64,000 bases of DNA from Cymbidium sinense (Eukaryota > Streptophyta > Magnoliopsida > Asparagales > Orchidaceae): assembly GCA_021442155.1 (NCBI GenBank), contig CM038221.1, positions 25,667,906 through 25,731,905 of the forward strand. The letters run 5' to 3'. The number at the start of each line of letters is the position of its first letter. Within the stretch, counting starts at the first letter, position 1. A model generated the notes under the pieces. That model was not told the origin of the DNA. It saw nothing but the letters and a program-made list of their open reading frames with translations, and searched no databases. Shown here in pieces: positions 1 through 15,649 of the stretch. Position numbers and translations under genes: made by a program.

Positions 1-299
1 AGGAGCAGTTTCGATTCTTCATAGCCTTATCCATAAGTTTGTTCTCAAAACAAACATCTCAAGCTTAATTCAATCCTTCTAAGTTGCCCAAAGCTGCAGA
101 GATGGCTAAACATGCTTGAATATCTATGTGAAATATCCAAGAAAGTTCAGTGGTCATAAACAGATGAATGATGTTGGTAGCATACTTCTTATACGCTGAC
201 TTAACCTCTACAAATTTGAAAATCCAGCAACTAATGTTGATGGTTCCCTTGCATTTATACAGCGAGATGTAGAATTCTTGTGCAATTTTCCGTTTGCAG
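1..299 (+). other. 3' part of the last CNGC intron
   Basis: This stretch lies before the CNGC exon and shows no coding similarity in any frame. It ends in a pyrimidine-rich tract followed by TTTGCAG at 293-299, a normal plant 3' splice acceptor, directly before the codon where the conserved CNBD sequence begins. It is therefore read as intron. The upstream exons (six transmembrane segments, pore and start of the CNBD) must lie to the left of the window. Confidence 0.75.
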
Positions 300-821
300 G
301 TGCCTCTTTTTGCTGAAATGGATGACCGAATGCTTGAAGCTATATGCGAGCGGCTCAGACCAGTACACTACACCAGCGGCACACATCTATTCCGTGAACT
401 CGATCCAGTTGAGGAGATGTCATTCATCATCCGTGGCCGTCTCATCTCTCACACCACGGGAGGTGGTCGCACTGACTTCCTGGACTCATGTAGCTTAGCT
501 CCTGGCGACTTTTGTGGGGAGGAACTGCTTTCGTGGGTACTCGAATCAAGGACAGTTCAATCAGCACTGCCAGCATCGACTCGCACGGTGAGGGCAGTGA
601 CTGATGTAGAAGCTTTTGCACTTGGTGTCCATGACCTGCATTTTGTTGCCGCACAGTTCAGGATGCTGCACAGCAAGCATTTGAGGCAGAAGTTTAGGTT
701 TTACTCACACCAGTGGCGCACCTGGGCTGCATGCTTCATACAGGCGGCATGGAGGCGGCATCACCGAAAGAGGGTTGCCATTTGGATGGAGGAGAAAAAC
801 CTGTATTCTGAGGAAGATTAA
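300..821 (+). CDS. Cyclic nucleotide-gated ion channel (CNGC), terminal exon, 5' partial
   Basis: Plant CNGCs are plasma-membrane or endomembrane cation channels (mainly Ca2+ and K+) gated by cyclic nucleotides and calmodulin. The exon starts in frame at GTG 300 after the acceptor AG and ends at TAA 819-821, giving 173 residues. It opens with VPLFAEMDDRMLEAICERL, inside the cyclic nucleotide-binding domain. The phosphate-binding cassette region follows (LAPGDFCGEELLSW, about residues 65-78), then the hinge (LPASTRTVRAVTDVEAFAL). The stretch FRFYSHQWRTWAACFIQAAW (about residues 132-151) runs into RRHHRKR and carries the IQ calmodulin-binding motif. The protein stops about 15 residues after the IQ motif, where many CNGCs have a longer tail, so it could be a short isoform, a pseudogene end or a missed extra exon. 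The CNGC subgroup cannot be assigned from this exon. The identification itself is secure. Confidence 0.93.
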   Translation: MPLFAEMDDRMLEAICERLRPVHYTSGTHLFRELDPVEEMSFIIRGRLISHTTGGGRTDFLDSCSLAPGDFCGEELLSWVLESRTVQSALPASTRTVRAVTDVEAFALGVHDLHFVAAQFRMLHSKHLRQKFRFYSHQWRTWAACFIQAAWRRHHRKRVAIWMEEKNLYSEED

Positions 822-1010
822 CGCTTCAATATGTAAGGAATCTGCCTTAAATCTACATTTAACCTGGAATATGTTATTAAGATTTCAAGTCAAACTCGTT
901 AGATTTGCGTGCAGAAATATTTTATCAGGATTAGATCACTCTGTTTTGAACAACAGTCTCTTGAATTAATCTGTACTTGCATGATCTACATCCTAGCTTT
1001 ACAGAGCTAT

Positions 1011-1016
1011 AATAAA
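1011..1016 (+). terminator. Putative poly(A) signal of the CNGC gene
   Basis: A canonical AATAAA lies 190 nt after the CNGC stop codon in AT-rich DNA, a usual distance for a plant 3' UTR. A second AATAAA-like sequence near 1073 is an alternative. Confidence 0.45.
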
Positions 1017-1617
1017 AATGACAAAAATGCTTCCCTGTATCTTGTTATGTATGTACTCTATATTAATGTTGGAATAAATTCTAGAAAGAGCTTCAAAGTT
1101 TCGCCATTATCAAAATGAAATGCATGCATCAGAATCATGTTTAAGATCTTTGGATGTTGGTATGCATCATTATCATGCGTTCTGACCCTGCAAATCAGCC
1201 ATCATCATCATCATTAACCTTCTCTTTTATGTCTACTATTTTGCTAGTTCTTGATCCTAACCACTATATTGATATCAAGAATGAATTGGAAATGAGAATA
1301 TTAAGATGAATGTGTGATAAAATTAAAAACATTGGATTGAAGGATGGTTATATTAGAGGATGTTGAGTGTAGCATTTATTAAAAGTAAAATGAAAGTAAA
1401 TTTAGGATATATATAATAAATAATAGTAGATAAAATTACTAAACGAATATAAAGAAAGGGGTTATGGGATCATTTTCATTTTTTAATTTACTTTTGCATA
1501 ACAAAATATATTTGGCATGCGTATCTCTAATATGTTTTATTATTTATTTGAAAATTTACATACATATCACGCAATTCTTATGCATTTACATATTTCACAC
1601 CCAAACTAATTATAAGA
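1017..1617. other. 3' flank of the CNGC gene, no gene seen
   Basis: AT-rich DNA with short homopolymer runs. The short ORFs here (for example 909-1118) have no recognisable domain and low-complexity composition. Nothing else was identified. Confidence 0.6.
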
Positions 1618-1997
1618 AATCAAGGTTTAAAAATTAGATTAAACTGATTGGCTCAACTAAGAACCAATCCCTCGATTGGTTTGATCCATGTTAAAATCGG
1701 GTAGAATTAAAAAATAATAATGATAGGGCACGTAATAATCAATAAATTGGGTAAAGTTTTATTAACTTTCTAGTGTATATTATGATGAAATTATTATTTT
1801 TTATTTTAATCGGACTAATAAAATTTAATTTGATATTTGGTATTCTTATTCATATGTTTTTTTTTTGTTCATATTATGATCAAATTCTTTCTAATTATTT
1901 TTAATTAGCAGCCAAAACTTATTTGATATAAACAATTTTGAGATTAAATATTAATAAATATTTAAAATTATAATAATTTAGAAACCTTAAAACCTTT
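1618..1997. mobile_element. Possible MITE-like element with imperfect terminal inverted repeats
   Basis: The left edge reads CAAGGTTTAAAA and the right edge reads TTAAAACCTTTGG, which are roughly inverted copies of each other. Inside the left end is a perfect 8-bp stem, AACCAATC (1662-1669) and GATTGGTT (1674-1681), with a 4-nt loop. The interior is non-coding and very AT-rich, about 380 bp in all. Size and ends fit a non-autonomous DNA element, but no clear target-site duplication was found and a chance arrangement is possible. Confidence 0.35.
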
Positions 1998-3500
1998 GGC
2001 TCTTACAATATCATATTGGTTGTTCAATTTCGTCTGGGTATTCTGTTTTCTCCTACTTTATGTCATCAGTTCTTTCTTATATCTTTTTTTTTGAATGGAT
2101 ATCAACCAACACCCAACCCATTCTTGTGGGATATCGTCAGAACTAATTCTAGCTTCCATACATTCATCACCCATGCGCGTCATTTACTTTCCATCGACGC
2201 CTGAGAATCAACGAGCCTGGGATTCTACCACGCCGCTTCACCAATCGAAAGCAAAAGAGATGATGGGTCTTTCTTGCATCTTTGGCTATGCTTTGCTTTC
2301 TCACTATGCCTCTTTTGTGTTTGAGTAGCTCCTGTCGTCTACCCCTTTCATAGTCGACCTTATTTTGGTTTTGAAGATCTAGCATTTTGGATTTAGATAA
2401 ATTATGTCCTTTCTCACTCTAAGCTTGTGTTGATTGTTTTGAGATATATATATATCATAAAATTCTTATATATTTATATATCTAATACTTAAATTTTAAT
2501 ATTTATATAAATAATATTTAAAATTTTAACTATCATTAACTTTTTTAAAATCAAAATGCACCTTTTGATCTGTTGATTTTAATGTACGAAAGTGTTATAT
2601 ATATAAATATAAAATTTTAGACGGTAGATATATGAATATTTAAGACATTTTGGGAGATAGAATTGAGATAGGGATTTGAAAAAAGAAATGAAAATAATTT
2701 AAAATGTCAAAATTTGTTTTCAATGTTTTTGAAAATAAGTTGATTAATTTTTTTAAAAATAAAAATAAAAATACTTAATATATTTTATTTTATTACTTCT
2801 AAATGAAAACGATACTTGCTGTAAAGCCATGCGATAAAATAAGATTTGCATATAGAATATATTAGGTTTAAATTCTCATGCAAAATAATATAAAATAATA
2901 AAGAATAAATATCCATAAAATTAACCTCAAATTATCGGTCTAGTGCTAATGTTGATAATGATAATGAGTGTTTTGTTATATATAATACCTTAGAATCTCA
3001 TGACAATAAAATGTGGTTGTTTCACTCTTCCATTTTAGAGCTTATCGCTTAGAAAGCCCGAAGGTTTGCATTTGTTTGGAGCCGCACTTTATTTTTTTTT
3101 ATAAAATAAATTGAAGCAATAATGTTTAGGCTTCAGATAATGATATAGAAAAATATTTATGATTAAGAGTCAAATAATTATGGGTGAAAACTAAACATAG
3201 CTTGAGGAGATAAGGTTGTGCGGCAACAAGGGACATTGTGATCATGATGGTCCACTTAGTAGCGTGAAAAAGAAAGACAACAGACAAGATCAGGTGAAAA
3301 GCACCAAGCTTTTGAGAATGGTCAGTGCCCTTTATCTTTTTCAAAACAGGCCATCAAATATTTTTCATAGATCTATCGTAATTTCCTACTTTTCAAATGC
3401 GAACATTTAGAAAAGAGGAACGTTAGTTCAAGAGGAATCCTAATCTATAGGAGTTTAACAATATTCTCGTGTAGGTCACACATGTGTATATATATATATA
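1998..3500. other. AT-rich intergenic DNA, no gene seen
   Basis: Short ORFs at about 2016-2385 lie in a slightly GC-richer patch but match no family and overlap on both strands. The region ends in a TA dinucleotide run (about 3486-3500) that abuts repeat copy A. Confidence 0.6.
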
Positions 3501-3849
3501 TTGACATCACTTTGGGAGTGAGGACTCATCATTTCTGTCTTAGACTTAGGAACTTTCTAGGTACTTAGATTTCCCTAATCATAAGACATTTCTAGTGATT
3601 AAGATAACACCAAACCCAAGCCTAGAGATTTAGGAAGGCATACCTCAAGCTTAGGTTATACCCTGTGACAAATAAGTCTTACCTATCCTATGGCCTAAAC
3701 CAAGACCCATGCTTGCCCACTCATCCAAAACTAACCTCAATTGAATTTTTATTTTCTTTCCAAGCTCCAAGCCAAATTAACTTAGCCCCTAACTTAAGTT
3801 AACTCCATCATCCTTGGATCCAACCCAAACCCCATTAAGTAAACCAAAT

Positions 3850-5065
3850 CCAATCGATTTTTATACAAACACTCCAACCATTTAATAGACTATTTCAAAT
3901 CCCTCCAACACTTACAATCAAACTAATTGAACCAAATGAATCCAATCAACCTAAATTGGCCCATTTGACCTAAAAGATCCTTATGAGCCTAAATTCAATC
4001 AAATCCAAATTAATTGCAATCAAGCTATCAATCAACCCTAAATCTATCATTGAGCTATTCTCAACACCCAATTCCACCAATTTAACTTAGTTAACTCAAT
4101 TGGTCCACTTGGCCCAAAGTAGCCTAAATGACCAAATTGATTCAAACTTCAATCCAACCCAAATTGGATTGAATCAACTCATCTAATCTCCTCTACAATA
4201 ATTGTTGACCATCCTTGATAGTCCAATTGCAATTGGGTCAAACCAAACCAATATCACTTGATCCAAGTTGACCCAATTAACACATATGAACCAAAATGAA
4301 CCAAATCATATTCCAACCTCAATTGATTGAAATCAATAGCTCTAATCATTCATAAATTGATTATTGAACATGGATCAACCACCAATTTGGTTATAACCAA
4401 GCCAATTTGGTCTCTTGACCCAAGTTGACCTAATTTGACCTAAAGGGCTAAATTGAGCCAAATCAAATCCTAAACTCAATTGATTGAAACTAATGTCTTT
4501 AACTAATCATAAATTGATTATTGAATATAATTCAACCTTCAACTGAACTCAATTTGGTCAAATTGACCCCTTTAGCCTAAATTGACCTAAAGGGTTCAAT
4601 TGAACCAAATCCTTCCCAAATCTAAATTGATTCAAACCAATACCTACAATCATTCTCAAATGATCCATTAAACCTAAACTAACCCTCCACCCAAGCCAAT
4701 TTGGCTAATTTGACCAATTTGACCAAATTTATAAACTTAGCCCATTTGACCCATATGAACCCATATGAGTCAAAATTAAATCCACTTCAAAATAAACCAA
4801 ACCAATATCACCAATACATTCCAAATCATCATTTGAACACACCTACACCCTTAGTTTGACCCAATTTGACCAATTGGCCAACATAATCAAACCAAACTTG
4901 GCATGACTCAAACTCATATGAGTCAAATTGAGCCAAACCATATTAAACCATGTCCAAACCCAACCAAACTTAGCATGACTCATCCTTGGGTCACTATTGG
5001 CCAGCCTAAGTGGACCCAACCCATGGTGAACCCGAGTTGGGTCAAAATCCTTGAACCAACCCACC
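3850..5065 (+). repeat. Degenerate TTGACC/GGTCAA array in copy A
   Basis: A quasi-periodic array of about 10-12-bp units related to CAATTTGACC and CCAATTGAACC. On this strand it is poor in G and rich in A, C and T. Array-derived reading frames are rich in N, P, T and Q and appear at matching places in other copies (for example 61.7-62.05 kb), so they reflect the repeat and not a gene. Confidence 0.75.
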
Positions 5066-5089
5066 ATAATGGGACAAAATTCTCATTTG

Positions 5090-6180
5090 GAGGGTCTCAC
5101 CTACTCCCCAAGCCTCGGAAATCACCTTTGGCCATTCTTGAAAACTAGGACCACCTCAAGGTTATTGGGTTCAGCCTTGTCATGAGAGGAGTGATAGCCT
5201 TCCATTGGTTTACTTGAGGAAGAGGTACAATTGCATCTTATGCCAGCCTCTCAAGCACCTCCACCCCAGGTCCACCATCTTGCCACCTGGCCAATGAATG
5301 CCAAAGGCTGAGCCAATCTTAGCCATTGGTTCACTTGGGGAGGAGAGTATACTCCTCCCTATCCATTCAAACTTCACATAGAGCTTCATCAGTGTATTCC
5401 GAGCAATTCTAGAGCTTTCCCCGATTCCCTCGTACTCTCCATCACTGGTGAGACCAACCACCATTCGAAACTGAGAGCCCCGTCCGTCCAACCTCTTCTT
5501 AACTCTACCAAACTTAAATTAGCTCTTCCCATACCTTCCCCTCACTCCAACTAGTCGAAACAAATCGATCCTTGATCGATTTGATCATTAGAAGGCACTC
5601 CAATATCAACTCCGGTGAGTTTTGTGTTGGCGCTTGGTCCATAGAGGCATCGGTGGGGAGGCAGCTCAAGATCTTCTCAATAGGAATTCATCTCTTCAAG
5701 ACAAAGCTACCTCAGTCGACGGATCGCTGACCTTTAGCTCCGGTGAGGTAAAACTCTGACAAACCATAGAAAGTCCCATAAGTGTTGGTCATTTGTGAAG
5801 AAATTATGATTTCATGCAAATTTCATTTAGGATCCTCTTAGATTTCCTCCCCACACATTTTGGAGTCAATCTTGACATCCTACGAGCTTTGGCGAGCTCA
5901 GATCAAGCGTGGAAGGGGCGATGTCGTCTTAGATCTAGGATAATGATCACCGTTTGATCGAATGGATGGCCATGATTTTATCCATTAGATAATTCAATTT
6001 AATCTAATAGGAACCACAAGATTAATCTCCACCGTTCGATTTGAGATTTGATGGTGAGGATGAAATTGCGATCGCCGCCGCCGAGTCAGCTACTACATCA
6101 GACATTTTAAATAGCCTATCCCATGGTGCCACGTGAAAGCACTGCCATGTCAACTCCTGCATGGCGTTGACAGTTTAGGG
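5090..6180 (+). repeat. GC-richer module of copy A with TATA-like and G-box motifs
   Basis: This block stands out from its AT-rich surroundings and is shared with copies B (about 36.1-37.2 kb), G (about 50.4-51.3 kb), E (about 62.15-63.28 kb) and fragment H. It contains CTTGGTCCATAGAGGCATCG-type sequence near 5634 that is also in E, and ends with TTTAAATAGCC (from about 6107) and CACGTG at 6130-6135. If the unit is an LTR, this could be the promoter end of U3. That role is inferred only. Confidence 0.55.
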
Positions 6181-7557
6181 GATTAATTAGGTGATTAAAA
6201 TACAATTAAATGACTAGAAGTTTGAAATTTCATAACTAATTATAAAAAAATCCAAAAAATATGAGTAAACCCATTTTGGAAAGGGAAAATAGATGAGAAT
6301 TTAATAATAATGTTTGATAACGAATAATGTTTAATTAGGGTTTGAAGTTTAGGCTAAATACCATAATTAAGGCTTAATTACTTGGCCAATTGATCTCAAA
6401 TTGGATAGGTTGATTATATGGGATGTCCTCCTCTCATAATTTTTGGGGATTTATTGGCCATGTAATTTGGAGAATTGAAATTCTAATCCTAATCATAGTC
6501 ATTAATCAATGTAATAATTATTAAAAATGCTAAATAGTAAAATTTAAATAATTAATGATTATTAATCACTATTAACAGTGAGAATGATGAGGAAAATAAT
6601 CAGGACCTCTTTCCTAGTTATTTTCTAATTACATTTCCATAGAGGGTTAATTAATGCATTTGATTAATTAAAGGCTAATTAAGTAAATCAATGTTGGAAT
6701 TAATTCAAATTGAAATGATAATTATTTCAGATGATTCAAATTGACTTTATGGGTTCCCCTTTATGTGTTTAATAACATAAATGTCATTAAGGAATTTATG
6801 ATTAACCCATGGGTGTGGGAAAACCATAAGAGTACTTAGGTTAGTTCTTTCCTTAATCTAATGAACTCTTAAGCATGAGCCTATTTGCATTAGGTTCCTC
6901 TTAGGAGCATTGTAAATTTTAATTTCTCATAAGCATATCATTGGATACTCATGATTAAGTAGTTGATTAAATTAATGAGACTTAAGAAAGGGAAATTAAA
7001 TTAATTACTTAATGATTTGAACTTAATCAATCCAAAAAATTTACTTAACTATTTCTCCTTAAACATATTAAGTCACCAACATGGGATGAGGCAAAAAATC
7101 AAATATCATTTCTACTCTTTAAGTTCTAATATTTTAAATCTGAAAATTAAACTTCATAACAACTTTGGTTAGTCTTAAAGAATTTTATTTGACTTGATTG
7201 TTCTCAGAAATTAATGTGATTGAATGTATTATGTGCAATGTTTAATTATTTTTTTCAATCACTGTAAATTTATATGCCATTTGTTTCATGTATTCATGTC
7301 TTCAAATAAAAGAATCAAATGAATATGATTATATATGTATAAGTTGAATGTGTTGACTTAATCTTACTATATGCCATGGCTATTATCACTAATAAATCTC
7401 AAATTATTTTTAAAATTATAAAATAATGATGAAGATTTAAATTGATGTTGGCTATGAATATTCTATATGATTTACATTCACTTATAGTTTAAACATGTTA
7501 AAGGATTATTCTATTTTTATGATTCATGTATATGTTTATATGTGTTTGAATGTTAGT

Positions 7558-7900
7558 AAGTATATAGTCTGGACATCCCAGGAATACAAGGCTTTAAGTA
7601 GCCCTAAGGAGGTATTAGATTACCTCATTTCTTTAGTTTAACAAAGACACGTACTTACTTAATTTCATTCATATGTGTATATATGTTAGAATTTGGAAAG
7701 AGCTTTACTTTACATGAGTAAATAAATTTGCTAACATACAATCTTTTGCATGTTTTTTATTCTTATGTTTATGTGTACATTTATATGTATTTAAGATAGC
7801 AAATATATAGTCGGGACATCCCGAAAACATGATGCTTTAAGTAGCCCCAATGAGGTCTTAGATTACCTCACTTCTCTGGTTTAATAATGACACATAGTTG
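7558..7900 (+). repeat. Two-unit direct repeat around GGACATCCC in copy A
   Basis: Two related units, with GGACATCCC at 7571 and 7814 (period 243 bp), each followed by GCTTTAAGTAGCCC and a later TTAGATTACCTCA. Copy B has the same pair in reverse (33718-33726 and 33956-33964, period 238 bp). Copy C has a single, more diverged unit near 42930. Confidence 0.7.
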
Positions 7901-10231
7901 CTTAAATCTTTAATACATGTGTATGTATACTTAGCTAAAGAATGAAATCTCTCTTTTCTATCAAAAATATATGCATCAATAATCATTCATGTGTACCAAA
8001 AATACATATATGCACATTGCATGTATAGATATGTCAAGCTTAATATCATATGCTTGCTATTGGTGATGAAAAGGAATGATGTAGCATTATCATGTGATAG
8101 TAATTCAATCTCATTAATATTAAGATGCCTTTCATGTTTGAATAAGATTCTTTAAGATTAATCCAAACCTAAGATTAATAAAATGTTTAATAAATCATCC
8201 ACTAAAAGAAACCAAAAAAATTATAATAACATGTCTTTAGAAAATAACTTAGGGTAGGAATGAAGAGGGTCAAACCTCTTTCCTCTCTTTATAACAATGC
8301 TAAGTAAATATTAAGTGAAACAAAAAAAATACCAATTAAAATTAACCAATCCTTTTAATCACTTGAAGTGAAACTTTCCCCAATGCTTAACTTAAATAAT
8401 CCCAAACTTAGATGATCATAATCCTAAAGCCTAGTAAGACATACCATACTAAACTTTAGAACACACATTAGAATACTAAGTCACCACTCCTAGCTCTAAG
8501 TTAAGGCTGCGTATGTTGTGATGTTGTATTTTATTTTGTAATATAATATTTTAGACTATATGTTAGGATTATTTATGTGTAGACTGAATGTTAGTCTGTT
8601 ATTAGCCTAATGATATTTTTTGTAGGGGATTATGCTAAAGAGGCCTCCAAAGTAATAAAGAAATATAAATGATTTAACTTGCAGGATGCTTATCCTCTTT
8701 ATATAATCCATATTAGGTTAGGTGAACTTGGCTACCTATATGCAGGATGCCATGTCCAAATTTATAGAATATAAATGCTTGGTTTGAATGGTTGTTTAGC
8801 TAACATCTATTTTGCAAGTGTAGTTAGATTTTATTTTTCATAAACATGTAATTTTGTAATAGGAATTAGACATAATGCTATGGGGTTTAGGATGACTAGT
8901 GGCTAGAAGGTAAAGACCTAGGAGGCCCTGTGAAGCTTTAGAGCAAAACCAAATCAAAAAAAGAAAAGAAAGATGAAGTATGAATATTTTTTTGATTATA
9001 ATATTCTTTTATAATCGGTTGTATAAGAGCGAGCTTCATTTCAACTTCTTTTTTTTGGTTTCGACATTTTATTCTTTTACAAAATTTATGAATGTTTGAT
9101 TATCTGTTTAGTTTGTGCAATATAAATGCCATGTTTTCCATAGGTTTTTTTAAGCTTGATGATTGAATGTGTGGCCTAGATAAAGTTGGCTCTTTAGGAT
9201 AAAATTAATTTTATTACCCACTAATAACTTATATTTAAATTTTAAATATAACTCATAACCTCACTTTAAAGCTTAGGTTATAATTAAGATAATTAAAAAA
9301 TTTAGCAACCCTTTAGCTGAATATTGAATGTTCTAACATCATGTAGAACATCTTATTTCACTCTTGGATAAGTAGGGTCTCCATTCTTGTGTGATAGGGA
9401 AATGCTTGACCTGTGAAGGCATTCCTTGTAGTGGAGAACACCTCCTCTTACTGATTTAGCCAATAATCTACTTCATCATGCATTTATGAATAATTATCCT
9501 AAGCCTTTGTCCAAATGAATGTGTCAAAAATGATATAAAGATTTGTAAAATTTTGCATTAATCTAAGTCATGTCTTCATGCTAGTCATGATCTAGTCTCA
9601 TAGGGAGCGAGTTTAAAACTCTAGTCTCCTTCCTAATTAAATAACAGTATAGCTATTGTGCACTTACATAAGATCATCCTACATAGCTTTGAAGTATAGG
9701 AGGTGTTAGCTAGTGGCCACTCTAGGCGGTTGTAAGTCCATAATAGTCGGGATGAGTTTATCCTCTCTTATGTAGGTAAACCATTATATCCTATTTTCTG
9801 ATTGGACTTAGGTTGTGCTTTTAGTTTGTGCTTGAACATCTTAGATTTAGGATCCAAGGTTGCTTATTTCCATCAAGTTATGAGTATAAATCCTGACTTA
9901 TTAAGCATTTTCACAATCTTATGTTGATGAACTATAAGCCCTAACATTCTAATTAAATTTTAACTAAAATAAAAATGAACTCTCTTTCAAATGTATAAAG
10001 CCTCATTATAGAGTAGGCTGGACAACTCACTAGGCATCCTAATATCATGAGTGCTCCCTACTTATCTTCTTCTGGAATCCAAAAATAAGTCCTTCAAATT
10101 GGACTTCCCCACTTGATTCCAAAAAAATACCCAATCCTTAAATAATCTAACTTGAAATCTTTGGATATATTTATTAACTACTTCAATTGAGAGTTTTCTT
10201 AGAAAATTCTCATTTCTTAGGATGTAATTAA

Positions 10232-10253
10232 CTATGGAAGCTTTATTCCATAG
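10232..10253 (+). repeat. 3'-end hairpin of copy A
   Basis: CTATGGAA (10232-10239) pairs with TTCCATAG (10246-10253). A second stem, CTTTAC/GTAAAG, lies at 10284-10303. Hairpins recur at the same place, about 150-200 bp before the 3' end, in copies B, C and F with different stem sequences. Confidence 0.65.
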
Positions 10254-10408
10254 GAAACTAAAAACGACATAAAATAAACCCTGCTTTACTTTTTCATGTA
10301 AAGTAGGGGAAAGATCTATGGTATATACAAAGACCCATATACTTTAAGAGTCCTTATTAGGTGATTAGGTCTATTGTAGGTACCCCCTAAGATCTGTGTG
10401 GTGTCCCA

Positions 10409-12408
10409 ACGACCCCAAATTAATTAAGATTTTTGTGTTATTTGTCATCTATATTATAATCTTGTAAAGGGTATGCTCCCTTATTTTCTCAAGGTTTCTA
10501 CTATTTTAGAAAAATAAAGCTAACCAATACTAAGGAATTATAGTTTTATTGATTGTCCATGTAGCTTACCATTTGATGTATAATTAAGGATTTGGATTTT
10601 TGAATGGCTTGTGGGGTTTGATGTATTTATGGTGTGTTTTGAGATTTTTTATTTTGTTTGGGTGGTGATAATGGTTCTTATGTTGTTTCAATATATAATG
10701 TGAATTTTTTTTGTGTAGGAATGTAAAATTATGTGCACTTTAAAATTTTTTTTTTGGGGTTTGTTTGGCGGGGTGGGGCTGTCCGAATGAGGGGCTTTCC
10801 ATCTTTTGAGTCATCATTTTTTCCTTTTATTACAACTTTCATATCTTTTAAATGACAAAACTTGTAATTATTTTTCATCTTTTCTTGACCTCAATATAAA
10901 TTATATTGCTGTTAACTTCATTTTATCTTCTTGGACTTATGTGTTGTTTAATCCTTAGAATTGTGATAAGTAAATAGCTATTTTATAATCACACCATTTT
11001 GGAAGAACACACACACACACACACATACACACACCTTTTTATAGAATTATCATGGTAACATACTTTAATTATTTCTCACTTTATCTAACAACTTAATAAT
11101 TCACATAATTTCTCATAAAAATGAAGTTTAGAAATTTAGAGTCATCATGCATAGTTATACACATAATTTTCTATTAACATCCAAAATTCTAAGTTTGAAA
11201 TTTAAAACCATTATTAAAATATATTGAGTAGAAATTAACACCATTGTTAGGATCATGTGCTTATTTGGTTGACATATCTTTTACTCTTCTAAATATGTTA
11301 TTCACTTAATCCATGCTTGTAGATTATGGTGGCATGCTTATGAGTGATGAATATGTAATGACCATACAAATGTGATGTGTCTTGAATCATAAAACTTTTA
11401 AATGTGTGTAATGGATGCTGGCTATAATATAATAAAAAATGTTTGGAAAATGAATTTCAAAAATTTTGGTGCCTTCATTTAAATATAAACTAAGATAAAA
11501 AAATGATTAGTCCAAAAATTCCTTGTAAGATTACAAATAAAACTTAAGAATTAATATACGATATCTAATGTGAAATCTAGGTTAAGATTTATTTTGAATG
11601 TGGATACTCCCTCACTGATTTAGTACACATGAAAAAATTAGATTAAAATAGGCTAAGCAAATGAAAGTAGACTCAACAAGTTGACAATAGTACAATGATT
11701 CATAGATTTGACTTAAACATATTATTTTAACTAATTTTTGCAATAAATGATAAAGTATCATAAAAGTAGTAAACTAATTCTTAAAAATTATAGAATAATG
11801 TGCTATTAATTTTTAAATTCACCAACTTTAATTACTTTTCAAAGCAAATAATTCTCTAGTGTGAAGCCTCTAATGCTTCTTCTTTATTTATGCTCAAATA
11901 TAAATTTGATGAGGACTAGGATTCAACCTTTAATTTGTGGCTTAATTAAAGCTTTTAAGGCCTTTAAAAGGTGTTAAGATAATATATATTATTTGGTAAA
12001 GTTTGAGGAGTACGGTTTAATTTTCATGCAATATAGTTTGGTTAAGCATGTGCTCACATCTAGATTGAGAGCACTAGAAGAAAGATTAAGGCTTAAATAG
12101 GGTGAACTAAAATTGGGACTGATGGCTACAATACTTAGTGAAGGAGAATTTTATTAGTTGGATTATAGAATGTTTCACAAAATTTTAAAACTCTTATGCC
12201 GACTAAATGGTGTTATGAATGAAATAAGCTCTTAAAGAGACTTATTCTAGCTAGCAACCCTAATTTAGTTTTTTTTCCCTTTAGTAGAATAGTTTAGAGT
12301 AAATATTATGGGCTGAAAGTACTTGTAGTTGATTTATAATTATATAAGGAATTAAAGGAAAAGTGATTTTATTAGGTATGCGAGGGTTATTGGAAGAGTT
12401 ACACAATT
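10409..12408. other. AT-rich DNA downstream of copy A, no gene seen
   Basis: No coding similarity or shared repeat was recognised. It contains a short (AC)n microsatellite at about 11007-11034. Confidence 0.55.
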
Positions 12409-15640
<3,232 letters not shown>

Positions 15641-15649
15641 CACTTCATC

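Larger units (their letters stand above)
3501..10408 (+). repeat. 7-kb family, copy A (complete or nearly so)
   Basis: This non-coding repeat of about 6.9 kb also occurs as copies B, C, E, G and a fragmented ancestor (F/I/H). It begins at TGACATCAC with the hairpin TCACT...AGTGA and ends at about GTGTGGTGTCCCA (10396-10408). Module order: TTGACC array (about 3850-5065), GC-richer block (about 5090-6180), AT-rich block with two GGACATCCC units (7571 and 7814), a stretch starting near 8510 (GTGATGTTGTATTTTATTTTG) that is shared with copy C, and a 3' end with hairpins at 10232-10253 and 10284-10303. No ORF is conserved between copies. TG...CA ends suggest a retroelement unit such as a long solo LTR or a non-autonomous element. 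No internal LTR pair or primer site was seen. Confidence 0.8.

Noticed and set aside
2016..2385. Small overlapping frames in a slightly GC-richer patch
   Set aside because: No domain, no splice context, frames on both strands; likely chance.
4843..5148. Open frames on both strands rich in N, P, T, Q or W
   Set aside because: They follow from the TTGACC array; equivalents occur at the same place of copy E (61733-62054), and the matching is at nucleotide level without codon-type conservation.
7558..7900. CRISPR-like or satellite array
   Set aside because: Only two diverged units about 243 bp apart inside a known repeat; no short regular spacers.
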